Below are positions 14,356 to 22,768 of a DNA stretch of 64,000 nt, in pieces; position 1 is the first letter of the stretch; each line of letters begins with the position of its first letter. Source of the stretch: Escherichia whittamii (GTDB taxonomy: Bacteria > Pseudomonadota > Gammaproteobacteria > Enterobacterales > Enterobacteriaceae); NCBI RefSeq assembly GCF_014836715.1, contig NZ_JACSQI010000001.1, forward strand, positions 183,447-247,446, in the 5' to 3' direction. Under the pieces are notes generated by a model. That model worked only from the letters and a program-made list of their open reading frames with translations. It searched no databases and had not been told where the DNA came from. Both the position numbers and the translations under genes were made by a program.

Positions 14356-15363
14356 TCAGCGAAAACCGCATGATTCTCTGACCACTAATGCCGGTGGCAA
14401 AATGATCCGTTTTGGTGGTTCATCATTACCCTGAATGCGGCTGTAGAGCAGTTCCCCGGCCTTGCGACCAATCTCTTTTGCCGCCACCGAAACGGTGGTA
14501 AGCGCTGGCTGTACCAGCGCGGCTTCGGTGATATCGTCAAATCCCACCAGCGCAAAATCCCGCCCTGGTTCCCGCCCCATTTTCCGTAATGCCTGCATGA
14601 CGCCCAATGCGACAATATCCTGATAGCAAACAGCAGCGGTAATGTGCGGATAGCGCGCCAATAGCGATTCAGCCACTTTTGCACCGTCTGACTGGTTAGC
14701 CTGCGCGGCAACAATCCATTGTGGATTAGGTGATATCCCATGTTCCAGTAAGGTGCTGGTAAAACCGCCAATACGTTGCGCACGGCTACCGGAGTGCGGG
14801 CTGCCGCCAATAAAGGCAATGTTCTTATGCCCCATTTTCACTAAGTGCGTCGTCGCCATTTGCGTACCGAGAAAATTATCGGTACCGACAAAGTCAAAGT
14901 CAGGATCGCTTAACGGGCGCACCACCATGATGGCAGGAATATTGCGCCGCTTTAACGCCTCAAAAAAGGAGGCTGGCGTTTCCCGCGCCGCACACAACAC
15001 CATGCCACAGGCGTTATTGCGCATCAGAGAATCAACAAACTTTTGCTGCCGCTCGCCAGATTCTTCACTATTCGCCAGAAAGAGCAGCAGATCATGACGC
15101 TCCATTTCGTGACTCAGTCCGGCGGTCATCTCGCCGTAAAATGGGTTAGTAATATCGTGCAGCAATAACCCGACCAGATTACTACTGCGATTGCGTAAAT
15201 TCGCCGCTGTCTGGTTATAGACATAACCGGCATCATCCAGAGCTTTTAATACTCTCTCGCGCGTTGCCTGCGAGATCCGCCCCCGATTACGCAACACCAT
15301 CGAGACTGTCGCTGTAGAAACTCCCGCTCGCTCTGCAACCTGCGCCAGCGTTACTGTTGTCAT
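14356..15363 (-). CDS. LacI-family repressor of the PTS/isomerase locus
   Basis: This 335-residue LacI/GalR-type regulator has an N-terminal helix-turn-helix (VTLAQVAERAGVSTATVSMVLRNRGRIS, about 3-30), a hinge near residue 50 and a periplasmic-binding-protein-like ligand domain ending in GFDDITEAALVQPALTTVSV. It most resembles MalI among K-12 proteins. It is transcribed divergently from the PTS operon across a 187-bp region holding two strong palindromes and one weaker one; a fourth copy precedes the cupin genes. I infer that it represses all three units and is relieved by a sugar or sugar phosphate. GGAGA precedes the ATG. Confidence 0.85.
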   Translation of the reverse strand: MTTVTLAQVAERAGVSTATVSMVLRNRGRISQATRERVLKALDDAGYVYNQTAANLRNRSSNLVGLLLHDITNPFYGEMTAGLSHEMERHDLLLFLANSEESGERQQKFVDSLMRNNACGMVLCAARETPASFFEALKRRNIPAIMVVRPLSDPDFDFVGTDNFLGTQMATTHLVKMGHKNIAFIGGSPHSGSRAQRIGGFTSTLLEHGISPNPQWIVAAQANQSDGAKVAESLLARYPHITAAVCYQDIVALGVMQALRKMGREPGRDFALVGFDDITEAALVQPALTTVSVAAKEIGRKAGELLYSRIQGNDEPPKRIILPPALVVRESCGFR

Positions 15364-15386
15364 TTTTTCTCCTGAGCACTATCGAA

Positions 15387-15523
15387 GGTTAATCGGTTAA
15401 TCTTTTTGCTCAAATTTCCTTGTGACACTTCTCACATAACAATGCCATTTTCGCTATCTGTTATCGAATATGCCGGGTTAATCGCGTTAACCACGCTGTC
15501 ATAACAAGGTTAATCGATTAATC
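15387..15523. promoter_or_regulatory. LacI-type operators in the divergent promoter region
   Basis: GGTTAATCGGTTAATC (15387-15402) and GGTTAATCGATTAATC (15508-15523) are copies of a near-perfect 16-bp palindrome, GATTAATCGATTAATC. A looser relative with one extra central base, GGTTAATCGCGTTAACC, lies at 15476-15492. The outer two operators are 121 bp apart, and one abuts each gene start, a geometry that fits repression of both directions and possible looping. Confidence 0.8.
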
Positions 15524-15550
15524 TCTGTTTAGAAAACACGGAGGCCGAAA

Positions 15551-17296
15551 ATGCGATCAACCTATAACAAATTCCCGGAAGTTGCCGTTCGGGGATACGA
15601 CAATCAGGCCTGGAGCGGCTGGGCGTCGATCTGCAACGAAATTAACGCCAGGGCTTCGGCATCAGCCAAAACGGTGGTCGTTATTGACTGCTACCCCGGT
15701 GTGCAACTGGCTGAATTTGAGCAGCATTTTTTGCCAATACTCAATGCAGTAAAGGTACTGAATGTCGAATCGGCGCGCCGCACGCCGCAGGCGCTGCATG
15801 AACTGCTGGCGCGAAATCTTACTGATGATCGCGTGTTCGGCGTGCTTTCCTGCCATCAGCTTGCTGAGTTTTATGATGCAGAAAAACTGAAGCAACTGCG
15901 CCAGCAAGTTGAAGATATTCAGAACGGCGTAGTCGTTCTCTACGGTTCCGGTGCCGCACTGGCGCATGAAGGCGATGTGTTGATTTATGCCGATATGCCG
16001 CGTTGGGAAATTCAGCAACGGATGCGTCACGACGGGCTGGGAAACTGGGGGGCTGAAAACCCGGATGAAGACCTGCTGCGCCGCTATAAACGAGCATTTT
16101 TTATTGAGTGGCGCGTGTTCGATAAACACAAAGCCCCACTTCTGAAACGCGCTGATTATCTGCTGGATACCACCATAAAAGCGTCTCCCGCGATGGTTAG
16201 CGGTGAAGCGCTACGTTACGCGTTGCAGCACACCACCACGCGACCGTTTCGCGTCGTGCCATTCTTTGATCCCGGCGTGTGGGGCGGTCAATGGATGAAA
16301 CAACAATTCGATCTCGATCCCTCCGCGCCAAATTACGCATGGTGTTTTGATTGCGTGCCCGAGGAAAACAGCCTGTTACTGCGTTTTGGCAACGTGCGGA
16401 TCGAGATCCCCTCACAGGATCTGGTGCTTCTCTACCCGCGCCCTTTGCTGGGTGAAAAAGTCCACGCCCGCTTTGGCGCGGAGTTTCCGATTCGTTTTGA
16501 CTTTCTCGATACCATTGGCGGGCAGAACCTGAGTTTTCAGGTACATCCGGTGACGGAATACATTCAGCAGCAGTTCGGGATGCACTACACCCAGGATGAA
16601 AGTTACTACATTCTGGAAGCAGAACCTGACGCGGTGGTTTATTTAGGAACCAAAACCGGTACACAGCCACAAGAGATGCTGGCCGATCTTCAGGCGGCAG
16701 AATGTGGCGAAAAAGCCTTTGATGATGCCCGCTTTGTGAATCAGATCCCGACATGTAAACACGACCACTTTTTGATTCCCGCCGGAACTGTGCACTGCTC
16801 TGGTGCGGGTACGATGGTGCTGGAGATCAGCGCAACGCCCTATATTTTCACCTTCAAGTTGTGGGACTGGGGACGTCTGGGGCTCGATGGATTACCGCGC
16901 CCTGTCCATCTGGAACACGGCGAGCAGGTAATTGACTGGCAGCGCGATACGCAGTGGGTGCATGAAAATCTGGTGAATCGGATTGAACCACTCGCCGAAG
17001 GTCACGGCTGGCGAGAAGAGCGTACCGGAATGCATGAACGGGAGTTTATCGAAACCCGCCGCCACTGGTTTACCGCGCCAGTGATGCATCACACCCACGG
17101 CTGCGTCAACGTGCTGAATCTGGTGGAAGGTGCCGAAGCTATCGTTGAAAGCCCCACCGACGCCTTCGAATCGTTCGTTATCCACTATGCCGAGACGTTT
17201 ATTATCCCTGCCGCGGTCGGGGAATATCGCATCGCCCCCTTTGGCAAAGGCATCGGGCAACAACTGGCGACCATGAAAGCCTGGGTCAGAGGATAA
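15551..17296 (+). CDS. phosphomannose-isomerase-like protein with an N-terminal kinase-like domain
   Basis: This 581-residue protein has two parts. From about residue 230 it resembles type I mannose-6-phosphate isomerase: a Gln/His metal site in LSFQVHP (about 327-333), a Glu in DESYYILEAEP (about 348-358) and a His in IPAGTVHCSGAG (about 407-418), the usual zinc ligands. The first 210 residues (VVVIDCYPGV, VVVLYGSGAAL, LIYADMPRWEIQ) recall the fold of uridine-kinase-like P-loop enzymes but lack a GxxGxGKS loop, so kinase activity is doubtful. GGAGG precedes the ATG; the PTS genes follow 4 bp after the stop, implying one operon. The actual substrate is unknown. Confidence 0.75.
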   Translation: MRSTYNKFPEVAVRGYDNQAWSGWASICNEINARASASAKTVVVIDCYPGVQLAEFEQHFLPILNAVKVLNVESARRTPQALHELLARNLTDDRVFGVLSCHQLAEFYDAEKLKQLRQQVEDIQNGVVVLYGSGAALAHEGDVLIYADMPRWEIQQRMRHDGLGNWGAENPDEDLLRRYKRAFFIEWRVFDKHKAPLLKRADYLLDTTIKASPAMVSGEALRYALQHTTTRPFRVVPFFDPGVWGGQWMKQQFDLDPSAPNYAWCFDCVPEENSLLLRFGNVRIEIPSQDLVLLYPRPLLGEKVHARFGAEFPIRFDFLDTIGGQNLSFQVHPVTEYIQQQFGMHYTQDESYYILEAEPDAVVYLGTKTGTQPQEMLADLQAAECGEKAFDDARFVNQIPTCKHDHFLIPAGTVHCSGAGTMVLEISATPYIFTFKLWDWGRLGLDGLPRPVHLEHGEQVIDWQRDTQWVHENLVNRIEPLAEGHGWREERTGMHEREFIETRRHWFTAPVMHHTHGCVNVLNLVEGAEAIVESPTDAFESFVIHYAETFIIPAAVGEYRIAPFGKGIGQQLATMKAWVRG

Positions 17297-17300
17297 GCTG

Positions 17301-17729
17301 ATGATTAACCTTATTGTTGCGACCCACGGCCCACTTGCCGGAGCGTTACTGACCAGTAGCCGGATGGTCTACGGTGAGCTACTCCACGTTTTTACCGTCA
17401 CCTTAAGTGAAGAAGCGGGCATAGAAGGTTTTAAACGTGATTTCGCCCTGACGCTGGAGCACGCCGGGCGAGATAGCGACGGCGTTCTGGTGCTGTGTGA
17501 CCTACAAAGCGGCACACCGTGGAATGTGGCCTGCCAACATGCTTTTTCACCCTCAACCAAACCGCCTGTCGCCGTAGTCGCGGGCGTCAATTTCCCTATG
17601 CTCTTACTTAGTGAAGAGATCCGCCATTTAACCGATGTTCACGCCGCCGCCATAGAACTGTTGGCATTGACCGCACCGACGCTTGTCAAAGCCGCCCCGG
17701 TGTTATCCGTTCAGCCAGATGATTTTTAA
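17301..17729 (+). CDS. mannose-family PTS EIIA component
   Basis: This 142-residue EIIA-Man domain protein has the phosphorylatable His9 in LIVATHGPLAG and the second conserved segment LCDLQSGTPWN. It accepts phosphate from HPr and passes it to the IIB protein encoded next. Unlike ManX of K-12, where IIA and IIB are fused, this domain is a separate polypeptide. It begins 4 bp after the isomerase-like gene and 11 bp before IIB. Confidence 0.9.
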   Translation: MINLIVATHGPLAGALLTSSRMVYGELLHVFTVTLSEEAGIEGFKRDFALTLEHAGRDSDGVLVLCDLQSGTPWNVACQHAFSPSTKPPVAVVAGVNFPMLLLSEEIRHLTDVHAAAIELLALTAPTLVKAAPVLSVQPDDF

Positions 17730-17740
17730 AGGAATATGTT

Positions 17741-18235
17741 ATGAGCATTTCGTTTGTACGCATTGACGATCGCGTGATCCACGGACAACTGGTAACACGC
17801 TGGGCAAAAGAACTTCCCTGCGATGGCATTGTTGCCATTGATGATGCCGTTGCCGCCGATGCATTGCTTTCGTCGGTGATGAAAGGCGCAGTTCAGGACA
17901 CGAAAGTCTGGTTGTTCGATACCGCCACGGCAATTGAAAAACTGCCGAAAGTGATTGCCAGTGAGAAGCGTTATTTCGTGATAGGTAAATCCCCCGTCAC
18001 CCTGAAACGCATTGAAGAAGCAGGGATCAGCCTGCAAAACGCCAATGGAAAAATTAACGTTGGTCCGATGAGCGCCCGCGCCGATACCACCACCATTGGC
18101 CCAAACCAGTCAGTGAATGCCGACGAAATCGCCGCTTTTGACTGGCTGACACAACACGGGCATCTGGTTGAGTTTCGCCTCGTACCGGATGCCAGTTGTT
18201 ATAGCTGGCAGGATGCTCGCCAGAAGCTGAAATAA
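17741..18235 (+). CDS. mannose-family PTS EIIB component
   Basis: This 164-residue EIIB-Man/sorbose-type protein carries the signature RIDDRVIHGQL with phosphorylatable His14, followed by the typical IIB fold ending near SCYSWQDARQKLK. It takes phosphate from IIA and phosphorylates the incoming sugar at the IIC/IID channel. AAAGGA lies before the ATG. It is the third gene of the operon. Confidence 0.92.
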   Translation: MSISFVRIDDRVIHGQLVTRWAKELPCDGIVAIDDAVAADALLSSVMKGAVQDTKVWLFDTATAIEKLPKVIASEKRYFVIGKSPVTLKRIEEAGISLQNANGKINVGPMSARADTTTIGPNQSVNADEIAAFDWLTQHGHLVEFRLVPDASCYSWQDARQKLK

Positions 18236-18245
18236 GGAGCACACC

Positions 18246-19043
18246 ATGATTTTTGAAGCTGCATTGATTGGCATTCTATGTTACCTGGGCGCCCTCAGTA
18301 GCCCATGGCTTTTGGGGCTAACGGGCGGATGGTATCTGATCACACGTCCGCTCGTTTCCGGGATGTTAGTTGGGCTGATTCTTGGCGATGTGAAAACAGG
18401 GATCATGATTGGTGTCGCCGTGCAGGCCGTGTATATCGCCATGGTCACCCCCGGCGGCTCTATGCCGGCCGATCTGAACTTCGTGGCTTATCCGGCGATT
18501 GCTTTAGGCATTCTCTCTGGCCAGGGGCCGGAAGTGGCCGTGGCGCTGGCGGCGACGATTGGTATTGCCGGAACAGTATTATTCAACGCCATGATGGTAT
18601 TGAACTCTTTCTGGAACCATCGCGCCGATGTGGCGTTAGAGCTCGGTGATGAACGCGGCATATACCTGAATACGGCTATCTGGCCGCAAGTAACTAATTT
18701 TATTTTACGTTTTGTACCCACGTTTATTGCTGTCTATTTTGGCGCACAGTACATCAGCGGATTTATGGATAGCCTGCCGAAAATCGTGCTATCGACGATG
18801 AACGTGCTGGGCGGGATTTTACCTGCCGTGGGGATCGCTATTCTGCTCAAGCAGATCATCAAAAATTACACCATGTTGATTTATTTCCTTGTTGGCTTTG
18901 TTTGCATCGTTTTTCTGAAACTGAACATGGTGGCGTTGGTGATTGTCGGGGCGCTGCTGGCGTTCATTCACTACAACTACAAACCGGAAGCGCCGCAGCC
19001 AGCGGCTGCCAGTCGGGCCATTGATGACGAGGATGAATTCTGA
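18246..19043 (+). CDS. mannose-family PTS EIIC membrane component
   Basis: This 265-residue membrane protein of the EII-Sor/Man IIC family forms the sugar channel with IID. It has the family segment TRPLVSGMLVGLILGDVKTG (about 37-56), followed by PGGSMPADLNF, and several hydrophobic helices, with a short acidic cytoplasmic tail. AAGGAG precedes the ATG. Its TGA overlaps the IID start by one base, suggesting translational coupling. Confidence 0.92.
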   Translation: MIFEAALIGILCYLGALSSPWLLGLTGGWYLITRPLVSGMLVGLILGDVKTGIMIGVAVQAVYIAMVTPGGSMPADLNFVAYPAIALGILSGQGPEVAVALAATIGIAGTVLFNAMMVLNSFWNHRADVALELGDERGIYLNTAIWPQVTNFILRFVPTFIAVYFGAQYISGFMDSLPKIVLSTMNVLGGILPAVGIAILLKQIIKNYTMLIYFLVGFVCIVFLKLNMVALVIVGALLAFIHYNYKPEAPQPAAASRAIDDEDEF

Positions 19044-19861
19044 TGGAAGCGCGTAAACTCGACCGAAAAGATCTACGCCGCTGCTGGCGGGCGTGGATGA
19101 TGCATAACTTGTCTTCAATGAGCTTTGAGCGACTGCAATCATTTGGCTTCTGTCTGAGTATGCTGCCAGTGGCGAAAAAGCTCTATCCTGACGCCGTACA
19201 GCGTACTGAAATGCTGCGCCGCCATGCTTCTTTTTATAATACGGAACCTCAGATTGGGGCGATCGTTAATGGCATGGCGCTGGGTCTGGAAGAGAAGAAA
19301 GCCAACGGCGAACCGATCGACGGTGAAACCATCAATACCCTGAAAGTGGGTCTGATGGGACCGATTGCCGGTATCGGTGATTCGATGATCCCAGGCATGT
19401 TGATCCCTATCCTGCTCAGTATCGGGATGGCGCTGGCGGCTGGCGGTAATATTCTTGGCCCGCTGTTTTATACCGTTGCCTGGCTGGCGATCATTATTCC
19501 CGGCTCATGGTTCTTGTTCCTGAAAGGCTACAAGATGGGGTCCGGTTCGGTTGAGATGCTGGTGAGCAGTAAATCAACGAAATTACGCGAAGCCTTGTCG
19601 CTGTTAGGAGTGTTTGTGATGGGGGGCGTGGCGGCAAGCTACGTGAAGCTGGGAACCGGGCTGGAATTTATCACTAAAGACGGGGTGAATATTCATGTTC
19701 AGCAAATGCTGGACGGTATTTTCCCGCAACTGCTGCCGCTGGTTGTAGTGCTCGGCACCTGGTATTTAATGGCCAAACGCGGCGTCTCGCCAGTTAAAGC
19801 GATGGTGCTGTTGCTTATCCTCGCGGCAATCGGCGTGGCAAGCGGTTTGTTTGCGGGTTAA
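19043..19861 (+). CDS. mannose-family PTS EIID membrane component
   Basis: This 272-residue EIID-Man protein completes the permease. Family features visible are WRAWMMHNLSSMSFERLQ (about 13-30), FYNTEPQIGAIVNGMALG, and the GPIAGIGDSMIPG segment (about 110-122), followed by hydrophobic segments that anchor it. It is the last gene of the five-gene plus-strand operon and is followed by a strong terminator. Confidence 0.93.
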   Translation: MEARKLDRKDLRRCWRAWMMHNLSSMSFERLQSFGFCLSMLPVAKKLYPDAVQRTEMLRRHASFYNTEPQIGAIVNGMALGLEEKKANGEPIDGETINTLKVGLMGPIAGIGDSMIPGMLIPILLSIGMALAAGGNILGPLFYTVAWLAIIIPGSWFLFLKGYKMGSGSVEMLVSSKSTKLREALSLLGVFVMGGVAASYVKLGTGLEFITKDGVNIHVQQMLDGIFPQLLPLVVVLGTWYLMAKRGVSPVKAMVLLLILAAIGVASGLFAG

Positions 19862-19875
19862 CGCACAACAGAATT

Positions 19876-19904
19876 GCCGGGGGTCTGTCTGCCCCCGGCT
19901 TTTT
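19876..19904 (+). terminator. terminator of the PTS operon
   Basis: An 8-bp GC stem, GCCGGGGG (19876-19883) with CCCCCGGC (19892-19899), is followed by TTTTT. It ends exactly at the stop codon of the convergent cupin gene. Confidence 0.9.
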
Positions 19905-20686
19905 CATGGATGGAAGTTTTGCCACAGTTCAGCGGCTTTTTCTGGTCGCGAAATAAACTGAAAGCGTGCCGGATCGTCAATAAATTGTTGATAAACTGGC
20001 GCTTCTGTTATGCCAAACTCTGGATAATTCCGCGCGGTGACCACCTGTAAGCGCCCCGGTATATAGCTTGAGTTGTGCTGCCAGATAATATTGTTGCCCT
20101 GCAACAACGGATACCACGCCAGACCTTTATGCGCCCGTACCGCCTCATACTCAAAACCATATTCCCGATCGCACCAGGCGCCGAAGGTTAACGGAGTATT
20201 GGGATCTGCCGAAATGGTCGCGTGTCCCCAGCCTGGCGGCACTAACACCTTTTCTCCTGGACCTGCAATCACTGCAAAACAGCGGCCTGGGTCGTCGTCA
20301 ACATACTCCTGCATGTAGATAATCGCTTTCCCCTGCCAGATCTCATAAAGCTCCGGTGGCGACCAGCCGCTGTGCTGGCTGATACGGTGAATATGCCCCT
20401 GACTGCGAACAGGTTCCTCACCCAGTCTGCCCGCCGCATAGGTGACAACGCCAAACAGCAACATGCGCTTATTCAGTTCTTCGCGATCCTGCATCCGCGC
20501 CACATCCATCGCAATGGCATAAACGTCTTCTGGCCCCTCACAGTCCGGATCACGCAGAGAAGCGCGGATGTCGTTGAGATGACGAATTTCCGGCATCGGC
20601 CCGGTAACATCTTCACCATAGCTAAACCCCAGCGGCTGGTGATGAATCGCCATATCCAGGCCGTAGATCTGTCGGGAATCAGCCAT
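19904..20686 (-). CDS. cupin phosphoglucose-isomerase-like protein, 260 residues
   Basis: This protein resembles the cupin-type glucose-6-phosphate isomerase family (GPI, best known in archaea). The metal-site pattern is visible as GHIHRISQHSGWSPPELYEIWQG (about 98-120, two His and a Glu) and a further His in PPGWGHATISADP (about 151-163). I placed the start at ATG 20686, behind GAGGTG and overlapping the stop of the upstream cupin gene by 8 bp; the longer open frame to 20812 lies inside that gene. It is the second gene of a two-gene minus-strand operon governed by the operator at 21285. Substrate unknown. Confidence 0.75.
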   Translation of the reverse strand: MADSRQIYGLDMAIHHQPLGFSYGEDVTGPMPEIRHLNDIRASLRDPDCEGPEDVYAIAMDVARMQDREELNKRMLLFGVVTYAAGRLGEEPVRSQGHIHRISQHSGWSPPELYEIWQGKAIIYMQEYVDDDPGRCFAVIAGPGEKVLVPPGWGHATISADPNTPLTFGAWCDREYGFEYEAVRAHKGLAWYPLLQGNNIIWQHNSSYIPGRLQVVTARNYPEFGITEAPVYQQFIDDPARFQFISRPEKAAELWQNFHP

Positions 20687-21242
20687 TCTGCACCTCTTTC
20701 CCCATGATCTCGCCATTTTCCTCAACCACACGTAGCGCAAAGCCCTGCGGTAATGCTGCATAATCATGCCCCGCCACACCCGGCCATACCGCCAGTGCAG
20801 AAAGGATTTCATCTCCAGTATTAATTAAGCGATGAGCGGTAAATCCCGGAATAATATGCACTGAACCGGGAAACACCTCTTCCAGACGAGCTTCACCCGC
20901 TTCGTTTTGCAATAACAGCAGACCGCGACCGCGCAAGCCAAAGTAAACTTCACCCTGTTCCCGCCGTGCATGGAAATGGCCTCTGGTCATGAAAAACTCG
21001 TTGCCGACTTTTCCCGGATTAAGGTGCGTAACACCGGTATAGAACTCACCTTCAGCGGGAGAGCTATCAATCATTTCAACGCAATACACGACCTGGTCGG
21101 CAGGTAAGGCATGCCAGGCGCGTTCGTCAGCAAAAATGTCCGGCAGATCCTGAATACAGGTTGATTTTTGAACAAGAGGAGTCGAGGAAAAAGCGCCGCT
21201 TTCCCACAACAACTGCGGTGGTTGGATAAAAGAAGGTTTCAT
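20679..21242 (-). CDS. cupin phosphoglucose-isomerase-like protein, 187 residues
   Basis: This protein has the canonical cupin GPI metal motif TRGHFHARREQGEVYFGLRG (about 85-104: His-x-His, then Glu) and a later His in VHIIPGFTAHRLIN (about 127-140). Archaeal homologues interconvert glucose-6-phosphate and fructose-6-phosphate. It is the first gene of a minus-strand pair with the 260-residue relative, with overlapping ends. The two may form a heteromer or act on different phosphosugars; the sequence alone does not say. A LacI-type operator sits 43 bp upstream. Confidence 0.8.
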   Translation of the reverse strand: MKPSFIQPPQLLWESGAFSSTPLVQKSTCIQDLPDIFADERAWHALPADQVVYCVEMIDSSPAEGEFYTGVTHLNPGKVGNEFFMTRGHFHARREQGEVYFGLRGRGLLLLQNEAGEARLEEVFPGSVHIIPGFTAHRLINTGDEILSALAVWPGVAGHDYAALPQGFALRVVEENGEIMGKEVQNG

Positions 21243-21284
21243 ATGTATCTCCGGCCCGAGGAGAACAACACTGAAAGCATAGCA

Positions 21285-21300
21285 GATTAATCGATTAACC
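21285..21300. promoter_or_regulatory. LacI-type operator upstream of the cupin genes
   Basis: GATTAATCGATTAACC matches the operators at 15387 and 15508 with at most two changes, about 5.8 kb away. This ties the cupin pair to the same repressor as the PTS operon. Confidence 0.8.
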
Positions 21301-21400
21301 CTATACGATACGACGTTGTTTCGCCGGCCTCGTCACAACTTTATGGAACCAATAAATACGTATCGCGTCTCCTGACACGGGCTGACCGTGCCAGGATTAA

Positions 21401-21775
21401 TCAATGCATTTTCTCTGGTTTTGATGGCAAGCAGCAAAGCACAAAAAGAATAATCCCAACATAGGGGAGTAAGACCCCAATAGCAAACCACCAGCCTGGA
21501 TGCCCGATGTCATGCATCCGTCTAAAGCCCAATGCCATCGCCGGAACGGCAAAAATCAATGCCAGCAGACCAGAAAGGGGGAGTGCATAAAATATGAAAA
21601 CACCATAATCACGGTCAATTGTTGTCGCCAACCACCAGCATATAAGCGGCAGCAGGCAGATAGCTGCACTTCCACTAATAAACGACCAGAACTCAAAACG
21701 AGTGGCGACACCTTTATAATCGAAAATGTGTTGCCATCCTTTCAACCACGCCTCTCCATATGTCATTGAGTACAT
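21401..21775 (-). CDS. DUF805 family membrane protein
   Basis: This 124-residue protein has three to four hydrophobic segments (about 28-50, 58-83, 93-117) and the family pattern YKGVATRFEFW near the N-terminus and MALGFRRMHDIGHPGWW in the second half, as in K-12 YhaH and YhaI. Function unknown. It starts 13 bp after the rihC stop on the same strand, so it is probably cotranscribed with rihC. I do not recall this gene at this place in K-12. Confidence 0.8.
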   Translation of the reverse strand: MYSMTYGEAWLKGWQHIFDYKGVATRFEFWSFISGSAAICLLPLICWWLATTIDRDYGVFIFYALPLSGLLALIFAVPAMALGFRRMHDIGHPGWWFAIGVLLPYVGIILFVLCCLPSKPEKMH

Positions 21776-21788
21776 CCCTGTTAAATCG

Positions 21789-22703
21789 TTAGTTCGCCAG
21801 TGCCAGTACTTCCGCGACCCACTGCTGAAAACCTTTCACATCCAGATCCAGCGCCACCTGCACGTTTGCAGGTTTACTCAAGCAACCATCAATATCAACG
21901 ACCGTAGTACCTGAAGTAAATTCGCCCTGAGTTTCCACCGCGACAAAGCACGGTTTGAGAGTGAACAAGTCCGGACGCACCAGCCAGGCGATGGCACAGA
22001 GATCGTGCATACGCAGGCCGCTTTGCATACTGCCGCTGCGGTAGTGGCTAAACAAGGCGTGCAACATTTTTCCGGTACGATTCAACTCCGGCAACGTGGC
22101 AAGATAATCAGGAGTTAACACCGCCTGATTGGTGACATCCAGACCGCACATGACGATTTCGATGCCACTGCGGAAAATACATGCAGCAGCTTCTGGATCG
22201 GCAGCAATATTAAACTCGGCGTTTGGCGTGCAGTTGCCGCGCCCGGCAGAACCGCCCATGATCACCAGACGGCGAACATGCGGCTTGCATTCCGGACATT
22301 GTGAAAGTAATAACGCAATATTGGTTAACGGGCCGATGGCTACCAAAGTAACAGGCTCTGGCGCACGCATCAGAGCATCCCGAATAGCCAGAAATGCTGG
22401 TTTATCCAGTGGGCTTCTGTTGTGCTCGACAAAGTCATACCCTGCCATTCCCGATTCACCGTGCACAGATGCCGCATTACGCGGTGCGCGAACCAGTGGC
22501 ACAGCAGCTCCCTGAGCAAGCGGAATATCGGCATTCCAGAAATGCAGCAGTTGCAGGGCGTTGCGGGTGGTTTTCTCAACCGAGACATTACCCGCGACGG
22601 TGGTCATCAGTTGCAGGTCGAGTTCGGGGGCAAAAATCGCAGCAGCAATGGCGACAGCATCGTCAATGCCGGGGTCAGTATCGAGGAAAATAGGTAAACG
22701 CAT
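21789..22703 (-). CDS. rihC: non-specific ribonucleoside hydrolase RihC
   Basis: This 304-residue hydrolase cleaves purine and pyrimidine ribonucleosides to base and ribose. The N-terminal calcium-binding cluster [12 protein letters not shown] (about 8-19) is the signature of inosine-uridine nucleoside hydrolases. Length matches K-12. It follows the ispH terminator and is followed by the DUF805 gene. Confidence 0.96.
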   Translation of the reverse strand: MRLPIFLDTDPGIDDAVAIAAAIFAPELDLQLMTTVAGNVSVEKTTRNALQLLHFWNADIPLAQGAAVPLVRAPRNAASVHGESGMAGYDFVEHNRSPLDKPAFLAIRDALMRAPEPVTLVAIGPLTNIALLLSQCPECKPHVRRLVIMGGSAGRGNCTPNAEFNIAADPEAAACIFRSGIEIVMCGLDVTNQAVLTPDYLATLPELNRTGKMLHALFSHYRSGSMQSGLRMHDLCAIAWLVRPDLFTLKPCFVAVETQGEFTSGTTVVDIDGCLSKPANVQVALDLDVKGFQQWVAEVLALAN

Positions 22704-22713
22704 GTTTTCTCCA

Positions 22714-22745
22714 TAAAAAATGCCGGTAACAAGACCGGCATTTTC
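22714..22745 (-). terminator. terminator after ispH
   Basis: The 11-bp stem AAAATGCCGGT/ACCGGCATTTT with a 6-base loop is followed on the minus strand by a T run. It closes the ribF-ileS-lspA-fkpB-ispH operon just ahead of the rihC start. Confidence 0.88.
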
Positions 22746-22768
22746 GCATAACTTAGGCTGCTAATGAC

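Noticed and set aside
20687..20812. Longer N-terminus for the 260-residue cupin protein
   Set aside because: It lies inside the preceding cupin gene in another frame and has no family resemblance; ATG 20686 has a ribosome site.
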